Source: Streptomyces guryensis (GTDB lineage: Bacteria > Actinomycetota > Actinomycetes > Streptomycetales > Streptomycetaceae). Taken from it: DNA of 64,000 bases. Shown piece after piece: positions 8,937 to 18,868 of the stretch (position 1 is its first letter; the number at the start of each line of letters is the position of its first letter). Where the stretch lies: positions 744,001 to 808,000 of the forward strand of contig NZ_JAJSBI010000001.1 in NCBI RefSeq assembly GCF_021261325.1, read 5' to 3'. The notes under the pieces were generated by a model. It made no database searches, was not told the origin of the DNA, and saw only the letters and a list, made by a program, of their open reading frames with translations. Made by a program: the position numbers and the translations under genes.

Positions 8937-10889
8937 TCATGCACCTTCGATCTGGTGGGCGTAGAGGCAGCGGGCCTCGTGGAGGGCACCGATCTGGAGG
9001 AGGGGAATATTGCCGCTGCCGCACTGGTCGGTGGCGTGTGCGCATCTCGACTGGAAGTGGCAGCCCTGCGGCCACGAGCCCGGCATGGGGACCGCCCCCG
9101 GGATGGTGGGCAGCACCGCCGAGCTGTGCTGGTTGTGCGGGTTCGAGGCGAGCAGTGCCCGGGTGTAGGGGTGGTGTGGGTTGCCGAACAGCTCTTTCAC
9201 GCCGGCGCGTTCGGCGACCTGGCCGGCGTACATCACCACGACCCGGTCGCACATGTCGGCGACCACGCCCAGGTCGTGGGTGACCAACATGATCGCCATG
9301 CCCCGGTCGCGCTGAAGCGTGCGCATCAGATCGAGGATCTCCACCTGGATGGTGACGTCGAGGGCGGTGGTCGGCTCGTCGGCGATCAGGAGCTTCGGTT
9401 CCCCGGCGAGGGCACGCGCGACGACGACGCGCTGGGCCATGCCGCCCGACAGCTCGTGCGGGTAGCGTCGAGCCACGAGATGGGGTTCGGGCAGCTGCAC
9501 CTGTTCCAACAGCTCGACGGCGCGTCTCTTGGCCTTGGCACGGCTCATTCCGGTGTTGATCCGGACGGCTTCGGCGAGTTGCCAGCCGATCCGGAAGGCA
9601 GGATCGAGCGCGACCATCGGTTCCTGGGAGACGTAGCCGATCTCGGAACCGCGGACAGCCTGGAGTTCGGACTCCGACAGGGCCGCAAGGTCCCTGCCGT
9701 CGAAAAGGACGTGTCCGGAGTCGATCCGTCCGCCGCCGCCGAGCAGCGCGATGACGGCGAGAGCCGTCGTGGTCTTCCCGCAACCGGACTCTCCCACGAC
9801 TCCGACGGTCTCTCCACGGGCGATGTCGAAGGTCACACCGTCGATCGCACGGATGGGGCCGGTGGGGGTGGCGTAGGACACCGTGAGGTCGCGGACCGAG
9901 AGCAGGCTGTCGTCGGTGCTCGCGGGAACGACGGCGGAAGCCCGCTTGGGCGCGCCTCGGCGCTTGTCGCCCAGCGGGAGGGCGGACTTCGCAGACCAGC
10001 CCTCCGTGCCGGCGTCTCTGACCGCGTCGCCCAGAAGTCCGAACGCCAGCACGGTCAGCGCGATCGCCAGGCCGGGCGGCCAGATCAGCCAGGGCTGCTG
10101 GAAGAGGGCGCCGACCCCGTCCGCGACCATCCCTCCCCAGCTCGGCTCGGGTGGGGCGGCGATGAGGGAGAGGAAGGCCAGCCCGGTCTGCACCAGCAGG
10201 GCAGCCGCCGCCAGCAGGGACGCCTGCACGACGATGGGTCCCATGACGCGCGGCAGCACGTGCCGGGTGATGATGTAGGTCCGCGACATGCCGGACACCC
10301 GGGCGGCGGCGACGTAGAGCTGTTCGCGCACCGGCAGTGTCGCGGCTCGTACTACGCGTACAAGACCCGGCGCGGCCAGGACACCGAGAGTAACCATTGC
10401 GGCTGTCACGCTCTGCGGGAAGACCGACAGCACGACGATGACCAGGATGATCGCCGGCAGCGACAGCACGAGATCTGCCAGCCAGGTGATCGCCCGGTCG
10501 ATCTTGCCGCCGACGTAGCCGGCCACGAGCCCGATGGGGATGCCCAGCGCCAGGACGACCGCCATCGCCTCGACGACGCCGACCAGTGTGACCCGGGTGC
10601 CCACCAGCAGTCGCTGGAGAACGTCGCGGCCCAGGCTGTCGACGCCGAGGGGATGAGCGGCGCTCGGGCCGTGCAGGGCGGTTCCGAGATCGCCGGCCCT
10701 GTCGGTCCCGACGTGTGGCATCAGCATCGGGGCGACGACGGCGATCAGGACGAGGATCGCCAGGTATGCCAGGCACACGACAGCCAGTGGCCGTCGCATC
10801 AGGCGGCGCACGAAGCGGGGGTTCACGGCGGGTGACGCCGACACTTCGGCATCCGCCACCGTCTCTGTCACAGTCACGGTCACAGTCAT
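8937..10889 (-). CDS. Fused oligopeptide ABC permease (DppC type) and ATPase (DppD type)
   Basis: 650 residues. About residues 1-285 form a DppC-like permease: TM1 [35 protein letters not shown], and an EAA loop around [21 protein letters not shown] short linker follows, and residues 320-650 form a complete ATPase with Walker [10 protein letters not shown], signature [15 protein letters not shown], Walker [13 protein letters not shown] and the oligopeptide C-terminal Cys motif CHFQSRCAH. The start at 10889 gives an ATGA overlap with the upstream permease stop. Single-chain permease-ATPase fusions occur in this family. No frameshift separates the halves. Confidence 0.92.
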   Translation of the reverse strand: MTVTVTVTETVADAEVSASPAVNPRFVRRLMRRPLAVVCLAYLAILVLIAVVAPMLMPHVGTDRAGDLGTALHGPSAAHPLGVDSLGRDVLQRLLVGTRVTLVGVVEAMAVVLALGIPIGLVAGYVGGKIDRAITWLADLVLSLPAIILVIVVLSVFPQSVTAAMVTLGVLAAPGLVRVVRAATLPVREQLYVAAARVSGMSRTYIITRHVLPRVMGPIVVQASLLAAAALLVQTGLAFLSLIAAPPEPSWGGMVADGVGALFQQPWLIWPPGLAIALTVLAFGLLGDAVRDAGTEGWSAKSALPLGDKRRGAPKRASAVVPASTDDSLLSVRDLTVSYATPTGPIRAIDGVTFDIARGETVGVVGESGCGKTTTALAVIALLGGGGRIDSGHVLFDGRDLAALSESELQAVRGSEIGYVSQEPMVALDPAFRIGWQLAEAVRINTGMSRAKAKRRAVELLEQVQLPEPHLVARRYPHELSGGMAQRVVVARALAGEPKLLIADEPTTALDVTIQVEILDLMRTLQRDRGMAIMLVTHDLGVVADMCDRVVVMYAGQVAERAGVKELFGNPHHPYTRALLASNPHNQHSSAVLPTIPGAVPMPGSWPQGCHFQSRCAHATDQCGSGNIPLLQIGALHEARCLYAHQIEGA

Positions 10890-11920
10890 GCTGTGCTCAC
10901 TCTCGGGTTGAGCAGCCCATAGGCGAGATCGACCAACAGGTTGACGATGATGACCACCACGGTGAAGAACACCGCGACCGCCTGGACCGTCGGGATGTCG
11001 TGGGCCAGGGCCGAACCGACCACGAGCGAACCAAGGCCCGGCACGGAGAAGACGCTCTCGATGAGAACCGCGCCGCCCAGCAGGCCGATGGTCTGGACAC
11101 CCAGGACGGTGACGACCGGGATGGCGGCGTTCTTGAGGGCATGCCGGTAGATCAGTGAGTTTCGGGAGACCCCGTTGGCGGCCGCCATCCTGATGTACTC
11201 GCTTCCGAGCACGTCGAGCATGGCTTCCCGGGTCTGCTTCAGGACGGCCGCGACGGAACCGAGGGAGAGTGCGGTCACCGGCAGCACCAGCGATCGGACC
11301 CACTCCTGGGGCGATTCAGTGAACGGCACGTACCCGAGCGCGGGGAACCACTCGAGCTTGATGGCGAAAACGACGACCAGCACGGAGCCGACCCAGAAGA
11401 CCGGCAGTGCCCAGCCGAGGAGAGCGAGAGCGTCGACCGCCCTGCCGATCACCCCACCACGAACGGCACTGAACACGCCGAGGCCGACGCCGACCACGAC
11501 GCTCACCAGCAGAGAGCCGACGATGAGTGACATGGTGACAGGCACCCGGCTCATGATCGATTCCAGGACCGGGGTGCCACTGGTGATCGAGTTGCCGAAG
11601 TCACCCGAGACCGCATGGCCCAGCCAGCGCCCGTACTGCTCGTAGACCGGGAGGTCGAGCCCCAGCTGCCGGCGCAGCGCTTCGTACTGTTCCGGTGTGC
11701 CACTGGTTCCGAGCATCTGCCGTGCGGCGTCTCCCGGGGTGAGCGACAGCAACAGGAAGTTGAAGCTCGACACGACCAGCAGCAAGGGGACCGCGGTCAC
11801 CATGCGGCGGGTCAGCAGCGAGGTCAGCCCGCTGCTTCCGGCGCCGCGTCCACGGATGGCGCGCCCGCGAGGGGAGCGCGTGAGCGGCGCTCCGATCGCG
11901 TCAACCGACGTGTCGGCCAT
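10886..11920 (-). CDS. Oligopeptide ABC transporter permease (DppB type)
   Basis: 344 residues with about six transmembrane helices. The TM1 region is MVTAVPLLLVVSSFNFLLL. The DppB hallmarks are an N-terminal LGLDLPVYEQYGRWL segment and the EAA loop YIRMAAANGVSRNSLIYRHA. It ends LLVDLAYGLLNPRV, as usual for this subunit. The ATG at 11920 lies two bases after the stop of the binding protein, and its stop overlaps the start of the fused permease-ATPase. It acts in the cytoplasmic membrane. Confidence 0.93.
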   Translation of the reverse strand: MADTSVDAIGAPLTRSPRGRAIRGRGAGSSGLTSLLTRRMVTAVPLLLVVSSFNFLLLSLTPGDAARQMLGTSGTPEQYEALRRQLGLDLPVYEQYGRWLGHAVSGDFGNSITSGTPVLESIMSRVPVTMSLIVGSLLVSVVVGVGLGVFSAVRGGVIGRAVDALALLGWALPVFWVGSVLVVVFAIKLEWFPALGYVPFTESPQEWVRSLVLPVTALSLGSVAAVLKQTREAMLDVLGSEYIRMAAANGVSRNSLIYRHALKNAAIPVVTVLGVQTIGLLGGAVLIESVFSVPGLGSLVVGSALAHDIPTVQAVAVFFTVVVIIVNLLVDLAYGLLNPRVSTA

Positions 11921-11922
11921 CG

Positions 11923-13461
11923 TCAGTTCTTCCATCCGAGGTCGGCGCCGAAGACCATCCAGGAGCCCTTCTTGACTCCGGTGATGTGCTCGTTCATGCC
12001 CCACGGGATGTGGTACTCGTAGATCGGCACGTTGAACGCCTGCTCGGTGACCAGGCTGTTCAGCTCTCTGAATGTGTTCGCTGCCTGGTCGCCCTGCTCC
12101 GTCTGCCCCTGCTGGTAGAGCGCGTCGATCTTGGCGTTCGAAGCACCGAAGGGGTTCATCGAGGCTTTGGGGGCGTACAGGAGCGAGTAGGCGATCGCCG
12201 TCGGGGAGGTGTCCGGTGTCCACTGCATCGCGGCGAACTTCTTCGAGAGCGCCTGCGGGATGAAGTCAGTGGTCGCCGGGGTGACCTTGACGTGGACGCC
12301 GATCTTTTCCCAGTCCTTCGCGACCGTCTGCATCGTCGGGTCGCCCCAGTTGCCGATGATGGACCCCGGGTCGACGACGTCCATGCTGAAGCCGTGCGGG
12401 AAGCCGGCCTGGGCGAGCAGCGCCTTCGCCTTCGCCGGATCGTAGGGGTAACGATTGTCCAGGGCCGGGTCGGTGTACTCGGTCTGGTACTGGGAGGTGG
12501 GCCGACCGTACTCGCCGACCATCGCCTTGGTGATCGGCTCACGGTCGACGGCGTAGTTCAGCGCCTGTCGCACCCGGACGTCGGCGAGCGGCTTGGTGGC
12601 TGTCCCGTTGCGGTCGGCGAGCGTCACCGCCACGGTGCCGCTGCGCCAGTGCATCACCTTCACGCCCGCCTTCTCCGCCGCGGGCGCGGTGGAGGAGTCC
12701 AGGTTGCCGAAGTCGATCTGCTTGGACTGGAACGCGCGCAGCATCGAGGAGGGGTTGGAGATGATCCGAACGGTCACCTTCTTGAAACGGACGGCCGACG
12801 GATCGTGGTAGTACTTGCTGGGCACGAGGGTGTAGTGGTCGCCTGTCACGGACTGGGCGGCATCCAGGACGTAGGGACCGACGCCGTAGGTGCCCTTCGC
12901 CAGGCTGGCGGGGTCGGCGACGGACTTGGGGCTCGAGAGGGCGCCCCGGTTTCCGTACTGGGACAGGAGCAGGGGCACGATCGCGGACGGCGTGGCGAGG
13001 TTGAGCCGGACCGTGTACTCGCCCTTCGTCTCGACGGAGGCGAGAGAGAGCGTGGAGGCGAAGGGCCCGGGCTGCTTCGCGAAGTAGTCCAGCCAGGTCT
13101 TGACCGCCGCCGCGTTCAGCGGACTTCCGTCGGTGAAGCGGATCCCCTTCTTCAGGGTGAACTCGAAGACCTTGTTCCCGTCTCCGACGTACTTGTAGTC
13201 GCTCACCAGAGCCGGGCTCGCGGTGTAGTCGGCGTTCATGTGGAACAGGGACTCGTTGGTCAGCGAACGCATCACGTTCGGCGCTCCGCCGCCGTCCTTG
13301 GCCGGGTCGAGCGTGGACGGCCCGAACGAGAGGCCGATACGCAGTTCGTTCGCGCTGGTGCGCGCCGATCCGTTCCCTCCCTGGCTGCCGGCGCCGCATG
13401 CTGTTGCGCCGAGCGCCAGCGCCGATGCGGCGAGCAGCGCGATCAATGGATTGCGGTTCAT
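11923..13461 (-). CDS. ABC transporter substrate-binding lipoprotein, family 5
   Basis: 512 residues from the ATG at 13461 (AGGAG about 7 bases upstream). The signal peptide LIALLAASALALGATAC carries a lipobox-like ATAC, so it should be a membrane-anchored lipoprotein outside the cell. Family-5 features include LRIGLSFGPSTLDPAKDGG, FTLKKGIRFTDGSPLNAAAV and VRQALNYAVDREPI. The family binds peptides, nickel or glycosides; the ligand cannot be told from sequence alone. It is the first gene of the importer operon, with a LacI operator candidate about 420 bases upstream. Confidence 0.92.
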   Translation of the reverse strand: MNRNPLIALLAASALALGATACGAGSQGGNGSARTSANELRIGLSFGPSTLDPAKDGGGAPNVMRSLTNESLFHMNADYTASPALVSDYKYVGDGNKVFEFTLKKGIRFTDGSPLNAAAVKTWLDYFAKQPGPFASTLSLASVETKGEYTVRLNLATPSAIVPLLLSQYGNRGALSSPKSVADPASLAKGTYGVGPYVLDAAQSVTGDHYTLVPSKYYHDPSAVRFKKVTVRIISNPSSMLRAFQSKQIDFGNLDSSTAPAAEKAGVKVMHWRSGTVAVTLADRNGTATKPLADVRVRQALNYAVDREPITKAMVGEYGRPTSQYQTEYTDPALDNRYPYDPAKAKALLAQAGFPHGFSMDVVDPGSIIGNWGDPTMQTVAKDWEKIGVHVKVTPATTDFIPQALSKKFAAMQWTPDTSPTAIAYSLLYAPKASMNPFGASNAKIDALYQQGQTEQGDQAANTFRELNSLVTEQAFNVPIYEYHIPWGMNEHITGVKKGSWMVFGADLGWKN

Positions 13462-13959
13462 GCGTCTTCTCCTGGAAGTCTCAGCTGGGCCACGACTCGC
13501 GTGGGGACACGCGTGGGTCACATGTGTGGGGACTGCGAGCAGGCGTCGGCAGGTCGCTCGGTCGGGTGTCACGGCGAGTGCCTGACAGCCGCATCAGGTG
13601 CGGGTCAGGACCGGTCCGTCGGGCGAGCAGCCAGGCTCGGGGGCGTCGAAGCGGCGTGGCGCGGAAGTGCCGTGGTCATGAGACCGGACCGGCGGCGGAC
13701 GCGACGCGGCCGGGGCTCGTGTCGGTGCTGACGGGGATCGTGTCGTCCATGACAGATCTCTCTTCATGTGGATCCACCCCATCGGCACGTACGAAGACGG
13801 TGATCATCTGGGGGTGGGCGGCTCGGGCAGAACGGGTGCGGGGCGTCGTCCCCTACAGGCCATTACGGCTACCTATGCGGCGATCTAATACGTATTAGAT
13901 CCGCTGGTTGCCGTACCGTAGCCTGTGCGTGAAGGCGTGGCAAGAGGTTGGGAGGGGCA
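13462..13959. other. Divergent promoter region of importer operon and LacI gene
   Basis: No coding region was recognised. The stretch separates the binding-protein gene from the LacI gene and contains the palindromic operator at 13882-13901. The long leader on the importer side shows no recognised riboswitch. Confidence 0.5.
13882..13901. promoter_or_regulatory. 20-bp perfect palindrome, probable LacI-family operator
   Basis: GATCTAATACGTATTAGATC is perfectly self-complementary. It is AT-rich within a GC-rich region and lies 58 bases before the TTG start of the LacI gene, between it and the divergent importer operon. LacI-family regulators bind such even palindromes, so autoregulation and control of the importer are inferred. 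Confidence 0.75.
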
Positions 13960-14955
13960 TTGCCAAGGGTCACCAGCAAGGACGTGGCGCGAGAGGCCGG
14001 GGTCTCCCAGACCACCGTGAGCTTCGTGCTCAACGGCAAGGACGAGCACGGCCTCTCCGCGGAGACCCGCCGTCGCGTGCTGGAGACGGCGAAGCGCCTC
14101 GGCTACGTACCGTCAGGGGCCGGCCGAGCGCTGCGCAAGGGCCGCAGCAAGGTCGTGCTCTGCGTGGTTCCGGACTTCCCCGTCGCCGAGGCCATGGAGC
14201 AGTTCAAACTGGCCCTCGGCCGATCACTGGGCGAGGCCGGTTACACCTGCGTGTACCTGCACCACGCCGGGACCACGACGCCGCTGGCCGAGCTGTGGCA
14301 GCACGTGCAGCCGGCGGTGGTCGTCGCGTTCGGCAGCCTGTCCCCCGACGACACGCAGTCACTGCATCGAGCGGAAATCCCCCTGATCGACGGCGTGTTC
14401 ACACCGGACGGCACCCACCTGACCGGACTGAGCCAGGAAGACATCGGACGCCTGCAGATCGAGCACCTCGCGGCACGCGGGCACCGGCACATCGGCTACG
14501 CCGCGCTGGACGACCCCCGAGAGCGCCCCTTCTGCCGACCGCGCCTGCGGGGAGCCACCCGGGCCTGCAGCGACCTGGGCCTGCCCGCGCCGCAGGTGGT
14601 CAGCATGCGCTACTCCCGGGACAGTGCCCGGAACGCCGTCGCGGAGTGGACGCAGGGCGCCACCCCGGTCACAGCAGTCGCCGCCTTCAACGATCTGGCA
14701 GCTCTTGCCGTCCTGGCCAGTTGCCGCATACAGCACATCGTGGTTCCGGACGACCTGGCGCTCATCGGCGTCGACGACCTCCCCATGAGCTCGCTCGCCG
14801 TACCGGCCCTCACCACCATCCGGATGGACCTCACCGCAGCAGCCGACAATCTCGCCTCAAGCGTCCTCTCGACGGTCGGCGCTCAGCCCCCGACTGCGCC
14901 GAGCGGACCCGACGCGGCCGACATCCTCGCCATCGTCCCGCGTGAGACGACGTAG
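13960..14955 (+). CDS. LacI-family transcriptional regulator
   Basis: 331 residues. The N-terminal helix-turn-helix is RVTSKDVAREAGVSQTTVSF with the hinge-proximal ETAKRLGYVPSGAGRALRKG. A periplasmic-binding-protein-like effector domain follows (about residues 60-330), with HRHIGYAAL and LALIGVDDLPMSSLAVPALT typical of the family. The start is taken as TTG 13960 (GGAGG at 13951); TTG 13948 would add four residues. Its divergent position and the palindrome at 13882 suggest local control of the importer and hydrolases, with the imported compound or a product as inducer. Confidence 0.88.
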   Translation: MPRVTSKDVAREAGVSQTTVSFVLNGKDEHGLSAETRRRVLETAKRLGYVPSGAGRALRKGRSKVVLCVVPDFPVAEAMEQFKLALGRSLGEAGYTCVYLHHAGTTTPLAELWQHVQPAVVVAFGSLSPDDTQSLHRAEIPLIDGVFTPDGTHLTGLSQEDIGRLQIEHLAARGHRHIGYAALDDPRERPFCRPRLRGATRACSDLGLPAPQVVSMRYSRDSARNAVAEWTQGATPVTAVAAFNDLAALAVLASCRIQHIVVPDDLALIGVDDLPMSSLAVPALTTIRMDLTAAADNLASSVLSTVGAQPPTAPSGPDAADILAIVPRETT

Positions 14956-15191
14956 CCGACCGGCGAGAACATTGATGCCCTGCTCCCCTCGCTGCGACGC
15001 CTCGTCGAGGGTGGTGCCGGGCAGTGAGAGCCCATGTCGCTCGCTCGCTTGCCTTCCACATCGTGCGCGGCTGACGACCGGAGCGGAGGCGGTAGTTGAC
15101 GCAGTGCGGCTGTCAGGACTCCAGCGCGTGGTCGAGTGATGAGGCGCACACTGCGCCGGGGGCTGTGTGCGCGGCGTGTTAGCGTCCGGCC

Positions 15192-16511
15192 GTGATTTCC
15201 CCGGCATCGCATGCCTCCGTACCCGACAGCGCGATTGTCGGCACCGGCCTGGGGGGCTGCCCCGCGGCGCTCGGCGCCCGTGACCCGCTCGGCGTGCTCG
15301 ATCTGTTCAGCGACGACTTCGTCCGTGACCCGTATCCCTGGCTGGCTGCCCTACGGTCCGAGTCTCCGGTGCACCACGACGCCGCCACCGGGCTGTGGCT
15401 GGTCAGCCGTTACGACGATGTGCGCCGGGTACTGCTCGATGCGGCCGTGTTCCATCCGGACAACGCCCTGCGCGCCGTCACCCCTTTGCCGGTCGCCGTG
15501 CTGCGGGTTCTCGCCCGGGCCGGCTTCACACTCCCACCCGCGCTCGCCAACAACGGCACCCCCAGCCACGCCGGACTGCGCCGCGTGGTGACCCGGTTCT
15601 TCAACGCCGAGCGCGTCACCGCAGCCGTACCGATGATCCGGCGCGTCGCCGAGGAGTTGCTCGAAAGAGCGCGCTCGGAGCTCGACGCCACCAGCCGCTG
15701 CGAGCTGTTCACCTCGTTCGCCCAGGTTCTGCCTTGCCGGGTGCTGATGGAACTCCTCGGCATCGACGGGGTTGCCCCTGCCACCCTGATTCGCTGGAGT
15801 GATGCGTCGCTGGAGCTGTTCTGGGGCAGGCCCGCACTGGAAAGGCAACTGGAACTGGCGGAGTCCGTCGGGGAGTTCCATCAGTGGCTGACCGACACGG
15901 TGCGCGGCGGCACTGCCCCGCCCAGCTCGTTCGTCGGGGCGTTGGCCCGCCACCGTCTGCCGGGCGGCGAGCCGCTGGACGCCGAGACCGCGGTGGCCGC
16001 CTGCTTCTTCGTCTTCATCGCGGGCCAGTCCACCACCGGGCAACTCCTCGCCACAGTGCTGCAGCGCGGGCTCACCGAGCCCGGCCTGTGGCAGCGCGTG
16101 GCTCGGCAGACGGGTCTGGCCGAGGCCTGGGTGGAGGAGGTGCTGCGTCGCGAACCGCCGGTCACCACCTGGCGCCGGATCACCGCGCGTGCGACGGAAG
16201 TGGGCGGCGTGAGCCTCCCGGCGGGTGCCCAGTTGCTGCTGATGCTGCAGGGCAGCGGATCCGACCCGGAGATCTTCCCCGACCCGGAGCGGATGCGTCC
16301 GCACCGGACGAACATCCGCCACCACCTCGCGTTCGGCGTCGGCCGTCATCGCTGCCCGGGAGCGTCCCTGGCACGCACAGAGGCGGCAGTGGCCCTGCGG
16401 GCAGCGGCCGATCGCCTGCCGGAAGTGCGGCTGGAGCAGGGTGGGACCGAATCACCCATGCTGGATCTGCTGTCCTTCCGGGCACCCCTGCGCGTCACCG
16501 TCCTTCGGTGA
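15192..16511 (+). CDS. Cytochrome P450
   Basis: 439 residues, a normal length for soluble bacterial class I P450s. The haem-Cys loop is FGVGRHRCPGASLARTE, the K-helix ExxR is in WVEEVLRREPP, and the I-helix is FVFIAGQSTTGQLLATV with the Thr pair of the oxygen-activation site. It has no membrane anchor, so ferredoxin-type partners encoded elsewhere would supply electrons. The GTG at 15192 has little Shine-Dalgarno sequence upstream and may be leaderless. It is monocistronic here and the substrate is unknown. Confidence 0.92.
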   Translation: MISPASHASVPDSAIVGTGLGGCPAALGARDPLGVLDLFSDDFVRDPYPWLAALRSESPVHHDAATGLWLVSRYDDVRRVLLDAAVFHPDNALRAVTPLPVAVLRVLARAGFTLPPALANNGTPSHAGLRRVVTRFFNAERVTAAVPMIRRVAEELLERARSELDATSRCELFTSFAQVLPCRVLMELLGIDGVAPATLIRWSDASLELFWGRPALERQLELAESVGEFHQWLTDTVRGGTAPPSSFVGALARHRLPGGEPLDAETAVAACFFVFIAGQSTTGQLLATVLQRGLTEPGLWQRVARQTGLAEAWVEEVLRREPPVTTWRRITARATEVGGVSLPAGAQLLLMLQGSGSDPEIFPDPERMRPHRTNIRHHLAFGVGRHRCPGASLARTEAAVALRAAADRLPEVRLEQGGTESPMLDLLSFRAPLRVTVLR

Positions 16512-16632
16512 ACCCGGCAGCCCGCCGTGTGACTTTCGCGTGGTGCGTGACGTCCGCCGGGATGCGGGTAGGAGCCCGACGAACGGTGTCCGAGGCCCAC
16601 TCCTCGGGCAGGGACAGGCGCCATTGCAGAAC
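16512..16632 (-). pseudogene. IS701-type transposase fragment
   Basis: The minus strand reads VLQWRLSLPEEWASDTVRRA then IPADVTHHAKVTRRAA. This matches the IS701-family segment RLFLPESW..D..R..R..IPD...HRPKWRLALE. Further upstream on the same strand (about 16770-16830) AIDELACRPQAG is reminiscent of the following family segment but is out of order. No complete transposase or inverted repeats are visible. The rest of the gap up to 16908 holds no recognisable gene. Confidence 0.45.
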
Positions 16633-16908
16633 ACGTGACCCGGTCGGCCTTCTGGCCGTTGCAGCAGCGCCCCGCCGGCACCTGGTACTCCGTGTCCTCC
16701 AGCGTGTGCGTGATGCCGTCGAGTAGGTCGGGGGAGGACGGATTGCGGATGTCGGCAGCATCATGTGGTGTGGGTAGCCCGCGCAGGGTCCGGCTCCCGC
16801 CTGCGGCCGACAGGCGAGTTCGTCGATCGCGCGCCGCACTTTGGCCGCGTCTCGGGACCGGCCCCGTCACCAGGCCGTTCGCGCACCACCTTGGTGGCCG
16901 CCACTGAT

Positions 16909-16941
16909 GAAGGACCGGGAGGCCGGGCCTCCCGGTCCTTC
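16909..16941. terminator. Strong hairpin terminator after CocE-type gene
   Basis: A perfect 15-bp stem, GAAGGACCGGGAGGC (16909-16923) and its complement (16927-16941), with a 3-base loop. It starts 13 bases past the stop of the minus-strand hydrolase gene that ends at 16954, so it most likely terminates that transcript. Confidence 0.8.
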
Positions 16942-16953
16942 ACTTCGCACCGG

Positions 16954-18630
16954 TCAGTCGGCGACGATGGGGAGCCGGATGTGTGACGGCCGTGAGCGGT
17001 CGTGGAAGATGCGCTGCTGGGCGACGCGCGCGGTCGTCCCTTCGGTCACCGGTTCGCCGGTGTTGAGGTTGCGGTCCCAGCGCGGGAAGTTGCTGGAGGT
17101 CACCTGGACGCGGATGCGGTGCCCCGCCTTGAACACGTTCGACGTGGACCACAGGTCGACCTCGATCTCGTCGATGCGCGACGGGTCGGTCTTCACGCGG
17201 GTGATGCCGTCGACGATGTTGCGGGACACCCCGCTCTCGTCGACGTCGCACAGGCGGACCACCCAGTCCGTGGACGGACCGTCCGTTGCCGCGAAGAGCG
17301 TGGCATATACGTGCCCGGTGACCTCGACGTCGGCCTCCAGCGGTGGCGTGGTGAACACGAGCACATCGTCACGCTCTTCGGTGACGCGCTGATCGAAGGC
17401 GCCTGCGGGGAACTCGCTCGACATGACGAGGTTGCCGCCACGGGTGATCACAGGGTCGGCTGGATCGTAGGTGAAGTCCGACTCGGCGTTCTCGTCGGTC
17501 GGCGACTCCCAGGACAGGGTCGCGTCTTCGCCCAGATAGAGGGCGGTATCCCTCGCGCGAGCGAGTGGCCAGTCCTCTTCGAGGCGCCACTGGTTGACAC
17601 CCATCACGAAAATCATCACACCTGACTCATGGGCCGACGTCGCGGGTCCGTCCTTGAGCCAGTGGTCCAGCCATTCGAGATGGACATCCGTTAGGGGCTT
17701 GCCGAACGGGCCCGCTGCCGCGAGACCGAAGTTGACCTCTCCGACCTTGCCCGGACCGAGGGTGTCACTCACCGTAAGGGCGTGGTGCCACGGACCGACG
17801 ATGAGCCGGGCGACGCGGCCGTGAGCGCGCATGCCGATGTAGTTGTCGAGGCTGCCCTGCCCGAAGATGTCGTACCAGCCCGCGATGTTCAGGCTGGGCA
17901 GTTCCAGCTTGGCGTAGTGATCGGAGACACGTGACTCGGCGAGGGTCGCCGGGTCGGCGAGCGCGCGGGTGACTCCGAGGTCGGGCTGACCTGTGCGGAC
18001 GATCAACGGCAGGTTTCCGGACGGCAGCCCCCAGTAGCCGACGGTAGCCAAATCGTCGATATCAGCCATGGCCGCGCCGATCCTGCCCATCAGCTCCTCG
18101 ACCGGGAGCCCTTCCTTCGGGTACTGCCCCAGCGCGGTGACAGCACCCCAGAGCGCGTTGACGCCCAGCTCGATCGCACCACCACGGAAGAGCAGACCGT
18201 CTGCCGGGTCCGCCCACGTGATGGACGGTGTGATCGCAACCAGGTGCGGGGCGCCGGAGATCGCGGCGCTCCATTGGGTGGACCCGAGATAGCTCCCGCC
18301 GACCATGCCCACCTTGCCGTTACTGCCCGGCAGGGACGCGGCCCACTCGATCGTGTCGTACCCGTCCTCCCGCTCGTACTTCCAGGGCACCCACTCACCG
18401 TCGGAGACGGCCCGCCCACGGGTGTCCTGGTTGACGACGATGTACCCGTTCCGCGCGGCGAGCCGGAAATCGAGCAACACATCCGCGACCGAGACCGACT
18501 TGTCATACGGCGTGCGCTGCACGATGACGGGAAACAGGCCCTCACCTGCCGGGCGGTAGACATCCGCTCGCAACACGGTGCCGTCCCGCATCGGCACGGG
18601 AACGTCGAACTCAATCTCGATCTGGCGCAT
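16954..18630 (-). CDS. CocE/NonD family hydrolase (second copy)
   Basis: 558 residues from the ATG at 18630 (AAGGAG 5-10 bases upstream). The frame is open further but enters the SDR relic. The nucleophile is Ser113 in VGGSYLGSTQW; NQDTRGRAVSDGEW and LIVGPWHHALTV are the other family landmarks, and the jelly-roll has VTSSNFPRWDRNLNTGEP. It is closer in architecture to the 27428 hydrolase than to the 3975 one. It lies downstream of the decayed hydratase/SDR pair, whereas in the intact operon the CocE gene comes first. Confidence 0.9.
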   Translation of the reverse strand: MRQIEIEFDVPVPMRDGTVLRADVYRPAGEGLFPVIVQRTPYDKSVSVADVLLDFRLAARNGYIVVNQDTRGRAVSDGEWVPWKYEREDGYDTIEWAASLPGSNGKVGMVGGSYLGSTQWSAAISGAPHLVAITPSITWADPADGLLFRGGAIELGVNALWGAVTALGQYPKEGLPVEELMGRIGAAMADIDDLATVGYWGLPSGNLPLIVRTGQPDLGVTRALADPATLAESRVSDHYAKLELPSLNIAGWYDIFGQGSLDNYIGMRAHGRVARLIVGPWHHALTVSDTLGPGKVGEVNFGLAAAGPFGKPLTDVHLEWLDHWLKDGPATSAHESGVMIFVMGVNQWRLEEDWPLARARDTALYLGEDATLSWESPTDENAESDFTYDPADPVITRGGNLVMSSEFPAGAFDQRVTEERDDVLVFTTPPLEADVEVTGHVYATLFAATDGPSTDWVVRLCDVDESGVSRNIVDGITRVKTDPSRIDEIEVDLWSTSNVFKAGHRIRVQVTSSNFPRWDRNLNTGEPVTEGTTARVAQQRIFHDRSRPSHIRLPIVAD

Positions 18631-18734
18631 GTGTCTCCTTTGACAGGGGGCTGAACTGTTGGCAGCCAGCCCGTATGGCGCGTTGTGTGGGGGCCCGCAT
18701 TCCGAACATGGCGGGGATCGACGGGGATCGGCGG

Positions 18735-18868
18735 ACGGAGGATCCGATGCCGAGCCAGCCGTCGACGTCAAGGACGACGCCGGTGACGTAGCCGGCGGCG
18801 GGTGAGCAGAGGTGGCGGCGGCTTCGGCGATGTCCATGGGGTCGCCGGTGTGGCGCAGCGGCACCTTG
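18735..18868 (-). pseudogene. C-terminal relic of an SDR, frameshifted
   Basis: Two frames together spell the end of an SDR: VPLRHTGDPMDIAEAAA in one, then LCSPAAGYVTGVVLDVDGWL and GIGSSVRRS in another. The intact SDR at 24245-25003 ends VPMRHTGRPEDIAEAAAFLA, SEAAGYITGIVLDVDGG and ISIGSSIR, so the relic is a close paralogue. A frameshift near 18812 and loss of the N-terminal two thirds make it non-functional. It is joined directly to the hydratase relic upstream. Confidence 0.75.

Noticed and set aside
8772..10835. Plus-strand frame of 687 codons opposite the ABC permease-ATPase
   Set aside because: Antisense shadow; the minus strand encodes complete Walker and permease motifs.
16635..16907. 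90-codon plus-strand frame before the second CocE gene
   Set aside because: No motif, and it lies over transposase debris and the terminator.
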